In this document: positions 45,950-58,181 of the stretch, piece after piece
Position numbering within the stretch: position 1 is the stretch's first letter
Layout of the letters: each line of letters starts with the position of its first letter
From: Guyanagaster necrorhizus
Taxonomy: Eukaryota; Basidiomycota; Agaricomycetes; Agaricales; Physalacriaceae
Assembly: GCF_019112545.1 (NCBI RefSeq)
Contig: NW_025064891.1
Location: 832,344-896,343 of the forward strand
Direction: 5' to 3'
DNA length: 64,000 nucleotides
The notes under the pieces: generated by a model
Databases searched by the model: none
What the model was told of the DNA's origin: nothing
What the model saw: only the letters and a program-made list of their open reading frames with translations
Program-made: the position numbers and the translations under genes

Positions 45950-48900
45950 ATGTCGCTTAGTCCTTCTGCGTCTGTATCGAATGGCTCAGAATCTGCCTCG
46001 AAGCGCCGTAGGACGAGTGAAATAGGCCGCTCGCCTCAGGATGCGGGCCAGGCTGTCCACATCCCCAAGAGAGGTGCACGGGCCTGCACGGCATGCAGAA
46101 AAGGGAAGAACAGATGTGAAGGCGAGGTATGTGCTTTTGAACCATCCACCGTCCCGCTCACTGGACCGTCTCTCCGTCCCGGCCCGGGTTTTTGCAGGCT
46201 CCATGTCGCAGGTGTCAGTTGAGCGGTACTCCATGCATATTCGAGAAGCCAGTATGTTCTGTCGTCGCTCTCTCTCTCGGTGCCATGTTAAGCTACAGTA
46301 CAGGAGAAGAAAACCAACCAGCCTATCGCTGGCGCTAGCGTGGAGTAGGTCTCATCCCTTTTTTACAGTGTTTTTTTTTTCTTACACAGGATCTAGGAGA
46401 GTCTCTCGCCTCGAGGGCCAATATCTTGTGCGTCTGTCCCGTTTCATGCTGCGAAAGATCTCTTGCTCACAGAAATGCTGACCAGGTCATGCAAAGCCAT
46501 ATGATTGGCATGCAGTCTTCCCTTGATCGCATTCTCGCCCTCGTTCAGAACCAGGCCCAAGGGAATGGCAGCATGCCCCCGCCCAGCTCAATCTTTTCAT
46601 CCGCTGGAAATGGCGCATTGTCCCCTTCTGGACGGAATGGTTTTGAATCTGGTCCAGGCTCCAGCGATCGAGGCCGTTTCCCTCCGTTGCCCGGATTTGC
46701 GCCACCAGTGAGTTGTATCACACAGCGCGCCCACAACGTTCCTAATCAGCACTCTACAGCCTCACAAATATGCTACATATGGGATTGTTCCGAGCACTGC
46801 TCCATCTACCGACGACGAGTCTGAGGATACGTTGCCGCGAGCGACGTTGAACGCCCCCATCGAAGCATTGCAAGGGCTAGCGAACGCTGCTGCTGAGGCT
46901 GCGGCTGCGCCATCTGCATCTTCCCCAAGGTAAATCCAGCCTGCAAATGTTCCAAAACGAAACTTTTGTTGATATTTCCCACAGAGTCAAGAAGCGAAAG
47001 AGGGCTGAACCAATTCCCAGAAATGCGTTCCCGCACGTTGTCGAAAAGGTAGGCATGCCGTTTTCTAGATCGGAGCAATCAACCGAAGTCTATGACAGGG
47101 TCTCGTCGCGGACTCGGAAGCGCGAGAGTTGTACAATATGTGAATTCTTTCAGTATGCTACATTTAGCGGTCTGTAGGCCTCATCTCTCCAATTAGATTT
47201 TTCGCTGGTTGTCACCTGTTCATTCCTCTCTTCGATCCAACGTACGATACATACGAAAGCTTGATGGAGCGCTCACCTTGGACGTTCGACGCCATTTTAG
47301 CCATCGCCGGCAAGATTCGGAGCGGGAACGGCCCACTCAGTCCGACCTTCTTCAAATGTCTTGAGGAGGCCCAAGGGATTGCCCGTTCGTCTCTCTTCGG
47401 CCCTGTGGTCCGCAAGGAGGCCGTGCAAGGTCTGCATCACCAGATGGTTGCAGCACGAGTGCTCAACTCTTTATAGGGATGCTTCTCTTGGCTGCGTGGA
47501 GCACTAACGGTTGGCTTCCAAGCGGTCATGCTATGCGCATGGCCCTTGATCTTGGATTACATCGTGCTCTCGAAAAATTAGCTGACGACTCTGGCAAACA
47601 GAGAACCGAAGAAGAAGAAAGAGATTTGGGTACGTTCGCTGACCTGTCGTCGAAACCGGCCCGCTGACATGAAGATTGATGCAGTGGTATCAGCTCGCAT
47701 CTGGCTATGTCTATATTGGTTCGATCATCAGTGAGTTTCATCTGGTACTATTCGCAACGATCTCATTCTCGTCCCGTCCAGGATGAGCTTGGGCACCGGT
47801 CGCCCAATTGTTCTACGCGATGAGAATTCTATCCGCCACTGTCGCCTTCTTCTTTCCCACCCAATGGCGTCTCCCACAGATGTCAGATTGATTTCCCAGG
47901 TCGAGTTGATCGCCCAAAAAAGTGGGTTCATACTCTCATGGACCATATTTGATTAATTTATTTGTACAAGCACAAATCTACGAAACATTGGCTTCCTTGA
48001 ACGGTCAAGTCAATCATAATACCTTGGCTTTCATCCGACGAGCGAACGTGGCCTTGGACAAATGGTGGCAGGATTGCGATGACCTTCACCGTAAGGTTAT
48101 TTCTGTCCCTAAGAGTTAAGCACAACTGATGCCCCCCCCCCCGCCTTAAAGGTCAAACAATGGACGAGAACTCCCTCCTTCGAAAAATCTTAGTGGGCGA
48201 ACTGCATTATGCCAAGTTGTGGCTCGTTTGTGTTGCCTTACGTGGTGTAGCTTGGGATAAAATGCCTTTCGAGCAACGAGAGTTGGCCTTCCAAGCTAAA
48301 GATGCCGCGTTCCGTTGTTTATCTGTATTCTTAACTTCATCTGAATACCGGTGCGAACCTTGAAAACTGACATCCGCGTACTTTCTGGAGATTAACAAAC
48401 ACCGATATCTAGTGCTGCTCTCCGATATGCGGTTCACGATAGTCTCGTGACAGCTGCGTTCTCGGGTCTTTTCCTCCTCAAGATGGCGAGTTTGTTTCCC
48501 GCCGAACTGGATTTGAGTGCAATCACCACTCAAGTTGAACAGTTGGCTCAGCTTCTATCTGATGTCGCTGCTGAGCGGTACGCCTTCCTTTCCTTGGCAC
48601 CTCTGACACAGGATAACCATGTGCAGATATGCTCTTACACTGCGGATTATGCTAGCTAATCTCCGTCGTAAAGTTGGCCTTGGAAGTGGTATCAACACTC
48701 CGGTACCGACAATGCCTCCTCCGGGTTTTGCGGACATGATCATATCCCCCACTTTCGTTGACCCGGCTATGCCTCCGCCATTCACAATGGAAGAGCTGGG
48801 CTTCGTTTGGCCAAGTGATAGAGGGATCGTCAGTCCTTCCGCTATTCCAGTCTGGCTTCAAGAACAAGTGGGTCATTTTTTTTTTTACTGTCACACTTGT

Positions 48901-49036
48901 GAAGCGGTACTAATGTGCCGCGTAGAGTCTCACAGATCTGGGTCTCCCAGTCAACGGTTCTGATGGCATCTTCCTGCAGATGCACGGTACCAACGGCTGG
49001 ACACCGGATTTTGCGCCCGGACCAGAGGCGTGGTAA
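45950..49036 (+). CDS. Zn2Cys6 transcription factor with fungal-specific TF domain
   Basis: The N-terminus holds RGARACTACRKGKNRCEGE then APCRRCQLSGTPCIFEKP. This is a complete binuclear zinc cluster, CX2CX6CX5CX2CX6C, split by an intron (46126-46197) after CEGE. A coiled coil follows (RLEGQYLVMQSHMIGMQSSL). The middle homology region is recognisable in many short exons: FFAGCHLFIPLFDPTYDTYE, then LLLAAWSTNGWLPSGHAMRM, ALDLGLHRALEKL and ARIWLCLYWFDHQ with LGTGRPIVLRDENSI. It ends PDFAPGPEAW. The class binds CGG triplets as dimers and controls metabolic genes. The target pathway is not evident and no cluster of enzymes adjoins it. At least a dozen introns, and boundaries of several middle exons are approximate. 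Confidence 0.88.
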
Positions 49037-49215
49037 GGCAACACACATCTGATATACCCTTTTTTTGGTTCCTTGTCTTTTTGTAACCAGTGTTTGTGGT
49101 AGTGTCGCTCCTGTTACGGTTTTTTATCTGTACTTCATGTGATTCGTGTACAATAATCGTCGTGTTGAAAACAACGATTGTCAGCTATTCATGGTTACCT
49201 TTGCATTGTAATCAG

Positions 49216-50872
49216 TTACTCGTCCTCCTCACTCTCGTCCTCCTGCTCCTGCAAAAACTAACGTGTGTGTGCGGATTAGTTAAATCGTGCATAGTATCCA
49301 GACATAAGAGCAACTGACTTTGACAAGAGCCTCAGTGCTCTTCAGGAAGTGCTGGCGACCCTGGGGTTTTGAGCCCTTTTGGTACCAGTATACGATAGCT
49401 TGGTCTGAAATGCAGTCTTTATTGTACAGAACCTATAACAAAGTCTATCAGTGTTGCATTGTACGACCCAAGTTGCACGGACCTTGAGAATTTGTGGAAA
49501 AGCCTTAATGATGCGAGTATCTTCATAACAATAAACTTGTACAACATTTATGAGAGCAACTTCCGTCTTCGGTCCGTCACAGAATGGCTCTAGAATAGGT
49601 GAGAACTTCTAGATGATGATATTAGTGGTAAGGTAAGGCTAGATATACATGATACCTACTCCAACTTCACGCAGAGCGAGACCTTCAATTTGATCTGGGC
49701 GTGCGCTCCAGTCAACGGAAGCCATGAGACCCTGCCAAATGCATTGAATGAGTTCCGTGTCAGGAATTGGCGTTGCTTCCTGACGGCTCTTAATAGCGGC
49801 AATAATCTGCAAAACGACCATCAGCATACAGCTAGAAGCGGCGACGGTTGAGCATGCCTGTTCACGGGTCTCTTCGCGTTCACAAAGCTCTTGAAGGTCC
49901 TTGACTATTCCTTCCTTGACCACAGCATACTGCTTCTTGGCGTACCATTCCGCGACCTGGGGAAGCCCGCTCTTCTTGAAGTGCTCTTCCAGATTCTTGC
50001 CCTCGCGTTTGTTGGCAGGGAAGAAAGCGAGTAAATCCTTGATACCACCACGCTTGAGCGTCGCTGACAGATGTTCCATGGATTGGTCCACGAGGAAGGA
50101 ACGGAATATCAACGTGATGACATCGATGGAGACATCTACGTTGTGTTAGGTAAGTTGTTCGAAAAAAAAAAAGAAGCGTCAGCGCCAACTCACCATTCTT
50201 AAGCAAGTGATCCTTCGTCAAACTCTGTAAACAGGAGGCACTAGCCAAGCCTTGAGAAAACAACAGGCCAATCGCTATCGATAGCTTGTCTTTCTGAGCT
50301 GATGACCACCGGTGTATATATTGCAAGATTGTAGGAAGCGCAGATTCTTCCAGTGGTTTCTGCAGATATTTGTATCTGCCAATGAACCAATGAGGAAATT
50401 GTGTCGTAGTTACAGGGAAGCGAGACGCACCGTCTAATGAGTTTGTTCAAGACTTCGATGTATTTCCGAAGGTCCTCTACCTCGGCCGGTTCCTTAGCAT
50501 TGAAGATGGTAAACGGGGACACAGGAGCACCATCGTCAACGTAGTTGCCTCCAGGCTGGATGAGACCTCCGACGAGAATGATTTCGAAAAGCGCATCGGC
50601 ATATTTGAGAAATTCGAGAGTTGAGCCTGCTTGAACTAGTTTAGTAGCAAATGAATCAAAGTCGCCTTCTGGGACCGTTTCGAGATGTCTGTAGAGCTGG
50701 TCTCTGAAGACTAGATAAAGTGCGGTGAGGGTGTAGACCTTTTTTTTAAAAAAAAAGAGAAAATCAACGAACCCGCTGGTTCGTGTTTTGCGTGAGCCTT
50801 TACGGCGCCTTTCCTAGCTTTGATTCGAACACCCTGCAACGAAGGCTTTGAAGCGGCTGATTGCTGAGACAT
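49216..50872 (-). CDS. BZW/eIF5-mimic protein (5MP) with W2 domain
   Basis: The protein starts MSQQSAASKPSLQGVRIKAR, then KGAVKAHAKHEP, VFRDQLYRHLETVPEGDFDS and LEFLKYADALFEIILVGG, the signature of the BZW1/2 family. The C-terminal W2 (HEAT-like) domain includes IIAAIKSRQEATPIPDTELI, QCIWQGLMASVDW, VYWYQKGSKPQGRQHFLK and the acidic end QEQEDESEEDE. Such proteins mimic eIF5, bind eIF2 and eIF3 and tune start-codon selection. The last exon, a short acidic tail, is at 49216-49260 after an AG acceptor. It would be missed if the frame were ended earlier. The first intron carries runs of T and A. Confidence 0.9.
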
Positions 50873-51380
50873 CCACAGGTTTTCAAGTCAAATGGAAACG
50901 AGTGGACAAGGCAAGCCGGGTTGTGTGCAATGTGTGTAGACAAGAACCTGTGAGATCAATCTGATCTCCAGCGATCTACCTTTTCGGGATACAAGGCCTT
51001 TGCCAAGCATAGACAAAGTTAGAACTTGCTTCTTCGAGTACAGTTACATTCAATTGATAATCTCCGTGTGTCATGGCGTTCATTCGACCTTTGGGGAAAA
51101 TGCTGATTATTAGATATATTTTGACAGACTAAGTATGACCACACACTTGGAACTGAATTACATGCCTTTACTACTTACATATCTGAGTTAACACCTATCC
51201 TTTGGCCCCCATCAAAACAGCAGATGTAGGATCATGATATCTACTGCTGGTGACACACTATATAAACTCCTGCCGTCGTATCCATCTTTCACCCTTTTAT
51301 ACACGCGTTACCATCCAAGTAAGCTCCATTTCCCTTGCCTTGTGTCTCGTCTCTGACGAGACGGCTCATAGACCTTCCCA
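50873..51380. other. Divergent promoter region, BZW/5MP and PP2C-1
   Basis: 508 bases, no gene. Holds the TATA box of the first phosphatase gene listed below. Confidence 0.4.
51259..51266 (+). promoter_or_regulatory. TATA box upstream of PP2C gene 1
   Basis: TATATAAA lies about 115 bases before the ATG, followed by a pyrimidine-rich start region. Confidence 0.55.
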
Positions 51381-52605
51381 ATGATGCAGATGAGGTGCGT
51401 ATGCATCGCGTCATATGTGGTGGTGGTCTTAGACGCCTTGGTTTTTAGGTACAGCGGAAACGCAAAGTCGAGACCCATGACAATTGCAAAAGGTTCAAAT
51501 ACTCACGGGGTAGGCGCAGTTGGCGTATTACATTGCACTCATCATGATTTCGTTCTGTTAGATCCTTAATCAACGGCCGTCAAGAAACGAATACTACCAG
51601 ATCGGTATCTACGAAACCCAGGGCATCCGCCCCACCATGGAGGATACGCATGCCTTTGTTGTTGACTTTGATTCGGTCAGAGGCCAAGGATACTTTGGCG
51701 TGTTTGACGGCCACGGAAACAAAAATGTATCAGAGTGGTGTGGCTACTACTTTCACCAGGTGTGTATTTACCAGTCTATTTCAGAACACTTTCTAAACAG
51801 TTGACTAGATGCTCTTGGGTGCGATGCATGATCACCCATACCTTGCTCCCGAGAAAGTTCTTCACAAGGCATTCAAGAGAGTGGACGAAACATTGCGAAA
51901 GTATTCCCTACAATCTGAAAAGGTAGCCGAGTCCGGATCTACAGCAGCGGTTGCTTTTCTGCGTATCGAAAATGAAGACGGTACACAGGTCTCGTTTGCT
52001 TCTTCACTCGCATCCGAGCACGCATCTCCGACACTTACGCCGTCTGCCTCACGACAGCTAAGAGTACCGCCATACACAGCTAGACGAGTCCTGTACTGTG
52101 CCAATGCAGGTGACGCGCGCGTGGTTCTATGTCGTAATGGGACTGCGAAGCGATTGACACAGGATCACAAAGTGACTGATCCATCTGAGGAGTCCCGCAT
52201 AAGGCAAGCCGGGGGTGTCATTATGCGAGGCCGTGTATTTGGCACATTGGCTGTTTCACGGAGCTTGGGCAATCACATATCATACAATGGTATCCGGATG
52301 AAACAATATGTGATTTCGACGCCGTACACATCTCGGACGGAGTTGACGAACGAAGATGAGTTTTGTATTATTGCATGTGATGGGGTAAGTGCTTATACTC
52401 CTCGCAACATGGGTACTGACTAATGAGCAAACAGCTTTGGGATGTAATGGCAGATCAAGATGCAGTCAACCTTGTGCGGCGTATCAAAGACGCCCAGTAC
52501 GCAAGCAAGATTCTCGTCAATCATGCACTTTGTAACCAAGTTCAGCCGACCCGGGATAATGTCACAGTGATGGTTATCCGGTTCAAGGACTTTGTACAAA
52601 AGTGA
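51381..52605 (+). CDS. PP2C-type protein phosphatase, tandem copy 1
   Basis: Five exons (51381-51394, 51449-51509, 51562-51759, 51809-52384, 52435-52605) sum to 339 residues. PP2C motifs in order: [28 protein letters not shown] (metal-binding Asp-Gly), [73 protein letters not shown] (metal Asp) and [10 protein letters not shown] (metal Asp). The catalytic acids are present. The Asp usual after SRxLG is Asn here. By comparison with copy 2 the protein probably starts at the ATG at 51390 ([11 protein letters not shown]). The upstream ATG at 51381 would add MMQ. PP2Cs are Mg/Mn-dependent phosphatases that dampen stress kinases. Compared with copy 2 it lacks a basic insert. Confidence 0.9.
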
Positions 52606-53209
52606 TTGCTGGGGAGATTCCACTATGTTACTTTTTGTGTTTAGGTTTTCTCGCGTCGCAGTCCTAAGGCTATTGTATAGTGTTCATGTATTTCACTGCA
52701 GTCGTGTCATGGTTGATGAATAAATGTATTGTAGGAGGCCATTTTCATATTTATAACATGGGCTCCTTGAAGATAAAGAATACTTTAGTGCAGGGTCTTT
52801 GCACAGAAAAAGACGAGACAAAAAAAGAGAGGGTATAATAAGGAAATGGTCGGAAGAGTAGATTGCCTTTTCTGCAATTGCCACATGGCTGAATTGAACC
52901 TCTTTCTGCAACGCTCACCCGGTCCAACTTTTGTTTACCCTATAGAGTCCTATTCTCCGTTCTACGTCCTTGTACGTTCGCACCTTGTCTCCTTACCTTG
53001 ACGAATACTTGCGGAGCCGACATTACGACTGCGAAGCTCCCTGACATAACCGTCTTTCCGTCTTTCTTTCGTCATCACCGTGACAGGCAACCGACTCGGT
53101 TCTCTGTGAGTATATTAATCCTCTGCGTCGCCTTCGTTCCTGGCCAAGGTCCTGCTCACCTCGTTCCTTAGAAATAACCGTGTTTTCTCAATATCGCCTG
53201 CATTCTGCC
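52606..53209. other. Spacer between the two PP2C genes
   Basis: 604 bases, no gene. 3'UTR of copy 1 and promoter of copy 2, the latter with CT-rich runs. Confidence 0.35.
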
Positions 53210-54588
53210 ATGCGGTTCACAGAATCTCCCAATGCTCGCTCCAAATCCATATCAACTGCTGAATTCGACACCCATGGCGTGCGCTCTATCGCTCTTTTTG
53301 GATGTCGACTAGTCTAATTCAGTATCCAGGTTCTCAACCGCCATGCCACCAAGAATTCCTCCTACCAGGTCGGCGTTTCCGAAGATAAAGGCAACCGGAG
53401 AACCATGGAAGACTCCCACTCTTTCGTGACCGACTTTGACAGCGTACGCGGTCAGGGATTCTTCGCCGTATTCGACGGACATGCAGGGAAACATGCCGCC
53501 GAGTGGTGCGGGACACATTTCCATGAGGTAAGCTTTCTGTGCAAATCCTGCGGTTTGGCTTGCTCACCCGCGCCGCTCCACGCGCAGTCGTTGCTCCGAT
53601 GCTTAAGAGCATGTCCAGATCTTGCAATCCCCGATATTCTCAATGAAACCTTCCATGACGTTGACCGGAGTCTTTCCCGCATGTGTGAAGAATCCGACGG
53701 CAAGATCCATTCTGGTTGCACTGCTGTAACGGCTTTCCTACGCCTTGAGGATGCTGATAGCAAACAGTCCTTCCTGGATCAAGCAACACCGCCGTCGAAG
53801 CCTATAACACCTCTTGCCGAGGCCCCTTCACTTGTTGACGGGGATGAGAGCAGTAGCGGGGAGAGCGGCGGTGATGCCACTGCGGATGACAATAAAGATC
53901 CCAAACGGCGCAAAAAAGCGAAAAAACTGGGTGCTAAGCGACTCAAAAACGCCATCAGAAGTCTCGGTAGCGGGCCGTCTCTCTCCCCCAAAGCATCTCC
54001 CTCGGTGTCCCGGAAACAGTCTGTTGAAGTTGTACAAATTCAAGTTGCGGCGCAAATGCCTCCCCCAGAGGCGAGACGCGTTTTCTATACAGCTAATGCT
54101 GGTGATGCGCGCGGGGTTCTATGTCGTAACGGCAATGCTATTCGGCTCACCTATGATCATAAAGGATCAGACAAACAAGAGGCGAAACGGATTATGGATG
54201 CTGGTGGCTTTGTCATGAGCGGAAGAGTGAATGGCGTCTTAGCCGTGACGCGTAGTTTGGGTGATTCTTCGATGAAGGAATTTGTCGTTGGTGCTCCTTA
54301 CACGACTGAAACGGAGCTTTGTGATGATGATGAGTTCGTAATTCTGGCCTGCGATGGAGTAAGTTCCTTTTTTCGAGCTCCATCAGGCATTCACTTACTG
54401 ACCGTGATGACCAATCCCAGCTCTGGGACGTTGCTAGCGACCAAGCAGCCGTTGATCTCATCCGAGAGATTGATGATGCTCAGCTTGCAAGCCAGAAGCT
54501 CCTGAAATACGCGCTTTCTCATCACTCTTCAGACAATGTCACCGTCCTCGTCATTCGATTCAAGAATGTATTGCCTAAAACTGCATGA
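53210..54588 (+). CDS. PP2C-type protein phosphatase, tandem copy 2
   Basis: Four exons (53210-53278, 53330-53527, 53588-54358, 54421-54588) sum to 401 residues. The start MRFTESPNARSKS and STAEFDTHGVLNRHATKNSS aligns with copy 1. Catalytic motifs: RRTMEDSHSF, GFFAVFDGHAGKHAAEWC, SGCTAVTAFL, FYTANAGDARGVLCRNG, GVLAVTRSLGDSSMKEFV, FVILACDGLWDVASDQAAV and DNVTVLVIRF. All metal-binding acids are present, including the Asp in SLGD. A Lys-rich insert (DPKRRKKAKKLGAKRLKN) with flanking acidic and Ser-rich stretches separates motif 4 from motif 5 and could be a nuclear signal. The 198-base exon 53330-53527 has the same length and splice phases as 51562-51759 of copy 1, which shows tandem duplication. 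Confidence 0.92.
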
Positions 54589-55655
54589 ACACCGAAAAGC
54601 TGGTAGAACTTATTTTTTTCTATATTTATTCTGGGCTCCCGCAATCACAATGTTTCATTAATAGCAACGTATCTGTATACTACACCATACGCTACGGTCG
54701 AACCAGTATTTTTGGTATCATGTTGTACTCTCTAGCTTCGGGGTATGAGCGCGAATATTACAACCGTTAAAGAGTACATCCAACGTATGATACTGATGAG
54801 AGCTGCTTGGCTCGTACTTGGCTCACCGCCTAATCCAAGAAATATAGCGCTTATATAAAGCGGCCCGTATGACCTGTGTGCATCATCATCTCCCTGGGAC
54901 TCAATCTTGGCCAGGAATTTCTGATGACCGGTCTGTGTTTTCTTTGGAATGACATTCAATAACTGATCAACTCGATAGTTCCCCTTACTACTATATGGTG
55001 TGAGCTCATGGGGGTGGGAGCGTTGTTCAACCTCAATCGACTGGACTATGTTCGCGATCAAAAAGTCCTTGGTATTTTCAGCGTCATTATTGGTATACGG
55101 TATGCCACCACACTTCAAGTCATGTATGCACAAATTTCTGATTATGCTTCAGGCGCCATTGCTGGCCGTCGTATAATCTTCAAACTCGGCTCTCCAGGTT
55201 GCACTTGGCACTGCCGTTGGTATCAGAGTGTTAATTGCATTCAGCTGGATATTCTCATAATAGTGATGGACGAGGAAAAGACAACCACGCAAAAGGCCGT
55301 TGCCCGAAAGCAGTCGGAGTAGTATTGTCATCATTCCGCGCACCTCTACAAGCATGTAGTCCTGTCAGTGATGGACCCGACGCCCATTTTTAAACCTCGT
55401 GGATGCAAATTTTCAGTATCACAGTAGCGGAACCGGCAACATTGCCCATTGATGACCTTGGGCCTTAGTACGTACCAAGTACGGTGCATAGTTGTATTCA
55501 AAAGGGTAGAGGGATGTATTTCCTGGATTACTGCTGCATCTTGGCATTGGCGATCTGAATGACGTATAAATCTGTGGTGTCGTGCACGCGGCTAACGCCC
55601 TTTAGGTGAACACACTGAACACTGCGACGAACAGCTACGAGCAACGATTTTGACG
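54589..55655. other. 1.07-kb intergenic stretch
   Basis: Holds only fragmented, mutually inconsistent frames on both strands. A minus frame of 55149-55355 is partly hydrophobic but has no continuation. A TATAAA at 55565-55570, 86 bases before the PNS1 ATG, is a likely TATA box. Confidence 0.35.
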
Positions 55656-57902
55656 ATGTCTGAATGGCCCGACAAGAACCAGTGGGGCGAGGGCGGGCAA
55701 TATGCAGGATCTACTACTCCATACGGAAATGCAAATGCGCCGTACCCTGGTCCAACGCCCGGTTACGCTCCAGCCCACCAGCAACAACAGCAACCGTTTG
55801 TCCAGAATGTCAAGGACCCATACGAGGGCGATAGGTTCAAGCCCAGGAAGAGGGTCAATGATCCCATCTTCTTGTTGCTCTTTATCCTCCAAGTACGTCT
55901 TCACCGCCCTATTATCCAACTCATCCAACTCTCCGGTAGTTCATTGGATTCGCAGTAGTTTCCGGAATTGCACTTCAGTCATGGGTTGTCGAGGGTGGGC
56001 TGGGGGGCGGGCTGGGCAAAGGGGGCGTCAGTTCTGGTTCAAATTTTACGCTTAATTCGTAAGTACCCTTTTTTTCGCCTTGGATGAAGCAAGGCGCTCA
56101 CTGTGTTACAGGAGTACAGTATATCTTCTCCTTTTTGTCACAGGAACGGCACTATTACTTTCGACTGCCTACCTCCTCCTGACTAGAGTGTTTACCAAAA
56201 CAATCATGCATATCACCCTTGTTTTGAGCATCGCTCTTAGCACGTACAGACCTGTTTCCTTCTCTTCAAGGTCCTTGCTAACATCGCATTTTAGAGGGAT
56301 CGCCATTTACTACTGGATCACAAAATATTGGTGTAAGCGGTGTGCATCGTTCCCTTATTCATTGGCAGCTTACACCGCTTTTTATAGCCGGTGCTATCAT
56401 TTTTACAGTTATCGCTCTCCTATCTGTACTGTCCTACTGGGGCTTCCGTTCACGCATTCCCCTCGCGTCTCTGCTACTGCAAGTCGTGATAGACGTGTCA
56501 AAGCACCACAAGAGCGTGTACGTTGTCGCGTTCTCCGCGCTGATCCTTCAGGCTGCATTGGCGGTCTGGTACACATTCACCGTTATTGCAACATATGCCA
56601 AATGGACTCCTGGTGGTCCATCTTGTTCTTCATCATCATGCTCAGGAAGCACAGTTGCCGGACTTATCTTTTATGAAACCTTTTCCTTCCTTTGGACGTC
56701 GCAAGTCATCGGTAATGTTTCCCTAGCTACTCTGGCGGGTGGTCCCTTTGGATCTTGGTATTACTTCGGCCCGAGACAGTTGGGAGAAATGGTAAGAATT
56801 TGTGCGATCTGCTTGACAGAAGCTCATATTACCTTAGCCAAAACATCCAACGCTATCCGCCTTTGCCCGCACGTCGACATTATCGTTGGGGTCCATTGCC
56901 TTTGGTTCTTTGATCGTCACGCTTCTGGAGCTCGTTAGGTTGGTTTTGAATGCTGTCCAAAACAATGCCAATCAGGATGGGCATCGTAAGTTCTCTGCCA
57001 TTTTTTCCCTTCTCACATGCTCATCTTCGCGTCGTAAACTTGAAGCGGTTGAGGCGTGTTTGGCGTGCTGCGCAGCGTGCTGTATTGGATGCATTGAGTA
57101 CCTCGTTGAATACTTCAATAGGTATGGGTCTCAACGAAGTTCTACGATGCATGATGCTAACCGCCGGTCGAAGATATGCATACATTGAAATATGTACGCT
57201 GGCTTGCTCCCTTTCATTTTTCCACCACTCATGTCAGTGATATCAAGCTCTTTACGGCAAATCATACATTACCGCGGCAAAGGATACCTGGAGGTTGTTC
57301 AAAGATCGTGGGATCGACGCCCTCGTCAATGATTCCTTGGTCGGAATAAGTGAGATCTTTCACTGTTTTTGTTACGAAAGATCTAACAGATGCGTGCCCT
57401 GTAGCTCTCACTTGGGGTGCCTATGCCGTGGGTTTACTGTCAACTCTCTTTGCGTACTTGTATCTCCGAAGTAAGTCCAACTTGACACGCCCTTCCAATG
57501 ATACTGAGCTCGATCATATAGTCACAGCGCCTTCTTACAACACCGATGGGCAGTATACTGCACCCATATTGCTATTCTCGTTCTTAATCGGGGTCCAATG
57601 CTGTGAGCTTTCATCGATTTGGCGAGGACGTAACTTTTGACATTTATTCAGCGCTCACACTCTCATCTGCAATCGAAGCTGGGGTTTCAACGATGTGGGT
57701 ACCGTTGATTGTAATAGGACCCAACTGACTGTCTGCAGATTCGTCGGCCTCGGCGAGGATCCACAAGTGCTAGCTATCAGGGCACCAGAGTTGTTCAGAG
57801 TAAGACTTGATTCATTTCTTTGTGGCGTGAATCCAATGTTTACTCTTTTAGCTCATTGCCTCGACGTATCCGCACGTCACTAGAGGAATTCCACAGGTAT
57901 AA
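55656..57902 (+). CDS. PNS1: Choline-transporter-like membrane protein Pns1
   Basis: Many short exons. The N-terminus is a hydrophilic Gly/Pro/Gln-rich tail (PTPGYAPAHQQQQQPF) ending DPYEGDRFKPRKRVNDP before the first helix (IFLLLFILQ, then FIGFAVVSGIALQSW). About ten hydrophobic segments follow, including LLLFVTGTALLLSTAYLLL, IIFTVIALLSVLSYWGF, SVYVVAFSALILQAALAVWY, LGSIAFGSLIVTLLELVRLV and LTWGAYAVGLLSTLFAYLYL. Family blocks are GNVSLATLAGGPFGSWYYF, ACCAACCIGCIEYLVEYFNR, YAYIEIALYGKSYITAAKDT and VGLGEDPQVLAIRAPELFRL. It ends TYPHVTRGIPQV. Pns1/CTL proteins lie in the plasma membrane. The substrate in fungi is unsettled. Confidence 0.9.
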
Positions 57903-58181
57903 AATATCACAGGACACTTAGCATGTCCTCGAGCTTCTTCATTTTTTTGATTTGTTCCCGTATAACTTTACTGTGACCAGAATATACGAACTATCGTAAC
58001 AGCATGTACACGAATATGTAAAAAGTCGTACATTCATATTATGGGATCTTGAACATGATGAATAAATGATATCTATACATCCATTTTATTAGAAGTCTGA
58101 GGCACTAAATGCTAAGCCAAACCAGGGGAACTGGGTGAGCACTCACATGCGATGCCAATGCCAGGTCGATGCCTCAGGGCT

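Noticed and set aside
54732..55355. Possible minus-strand membrane protein between PP2C copy 2 and PNS1
   Set aside because: The hydrophobic pieces do not join by plausible introns, and no family pattern is visible.
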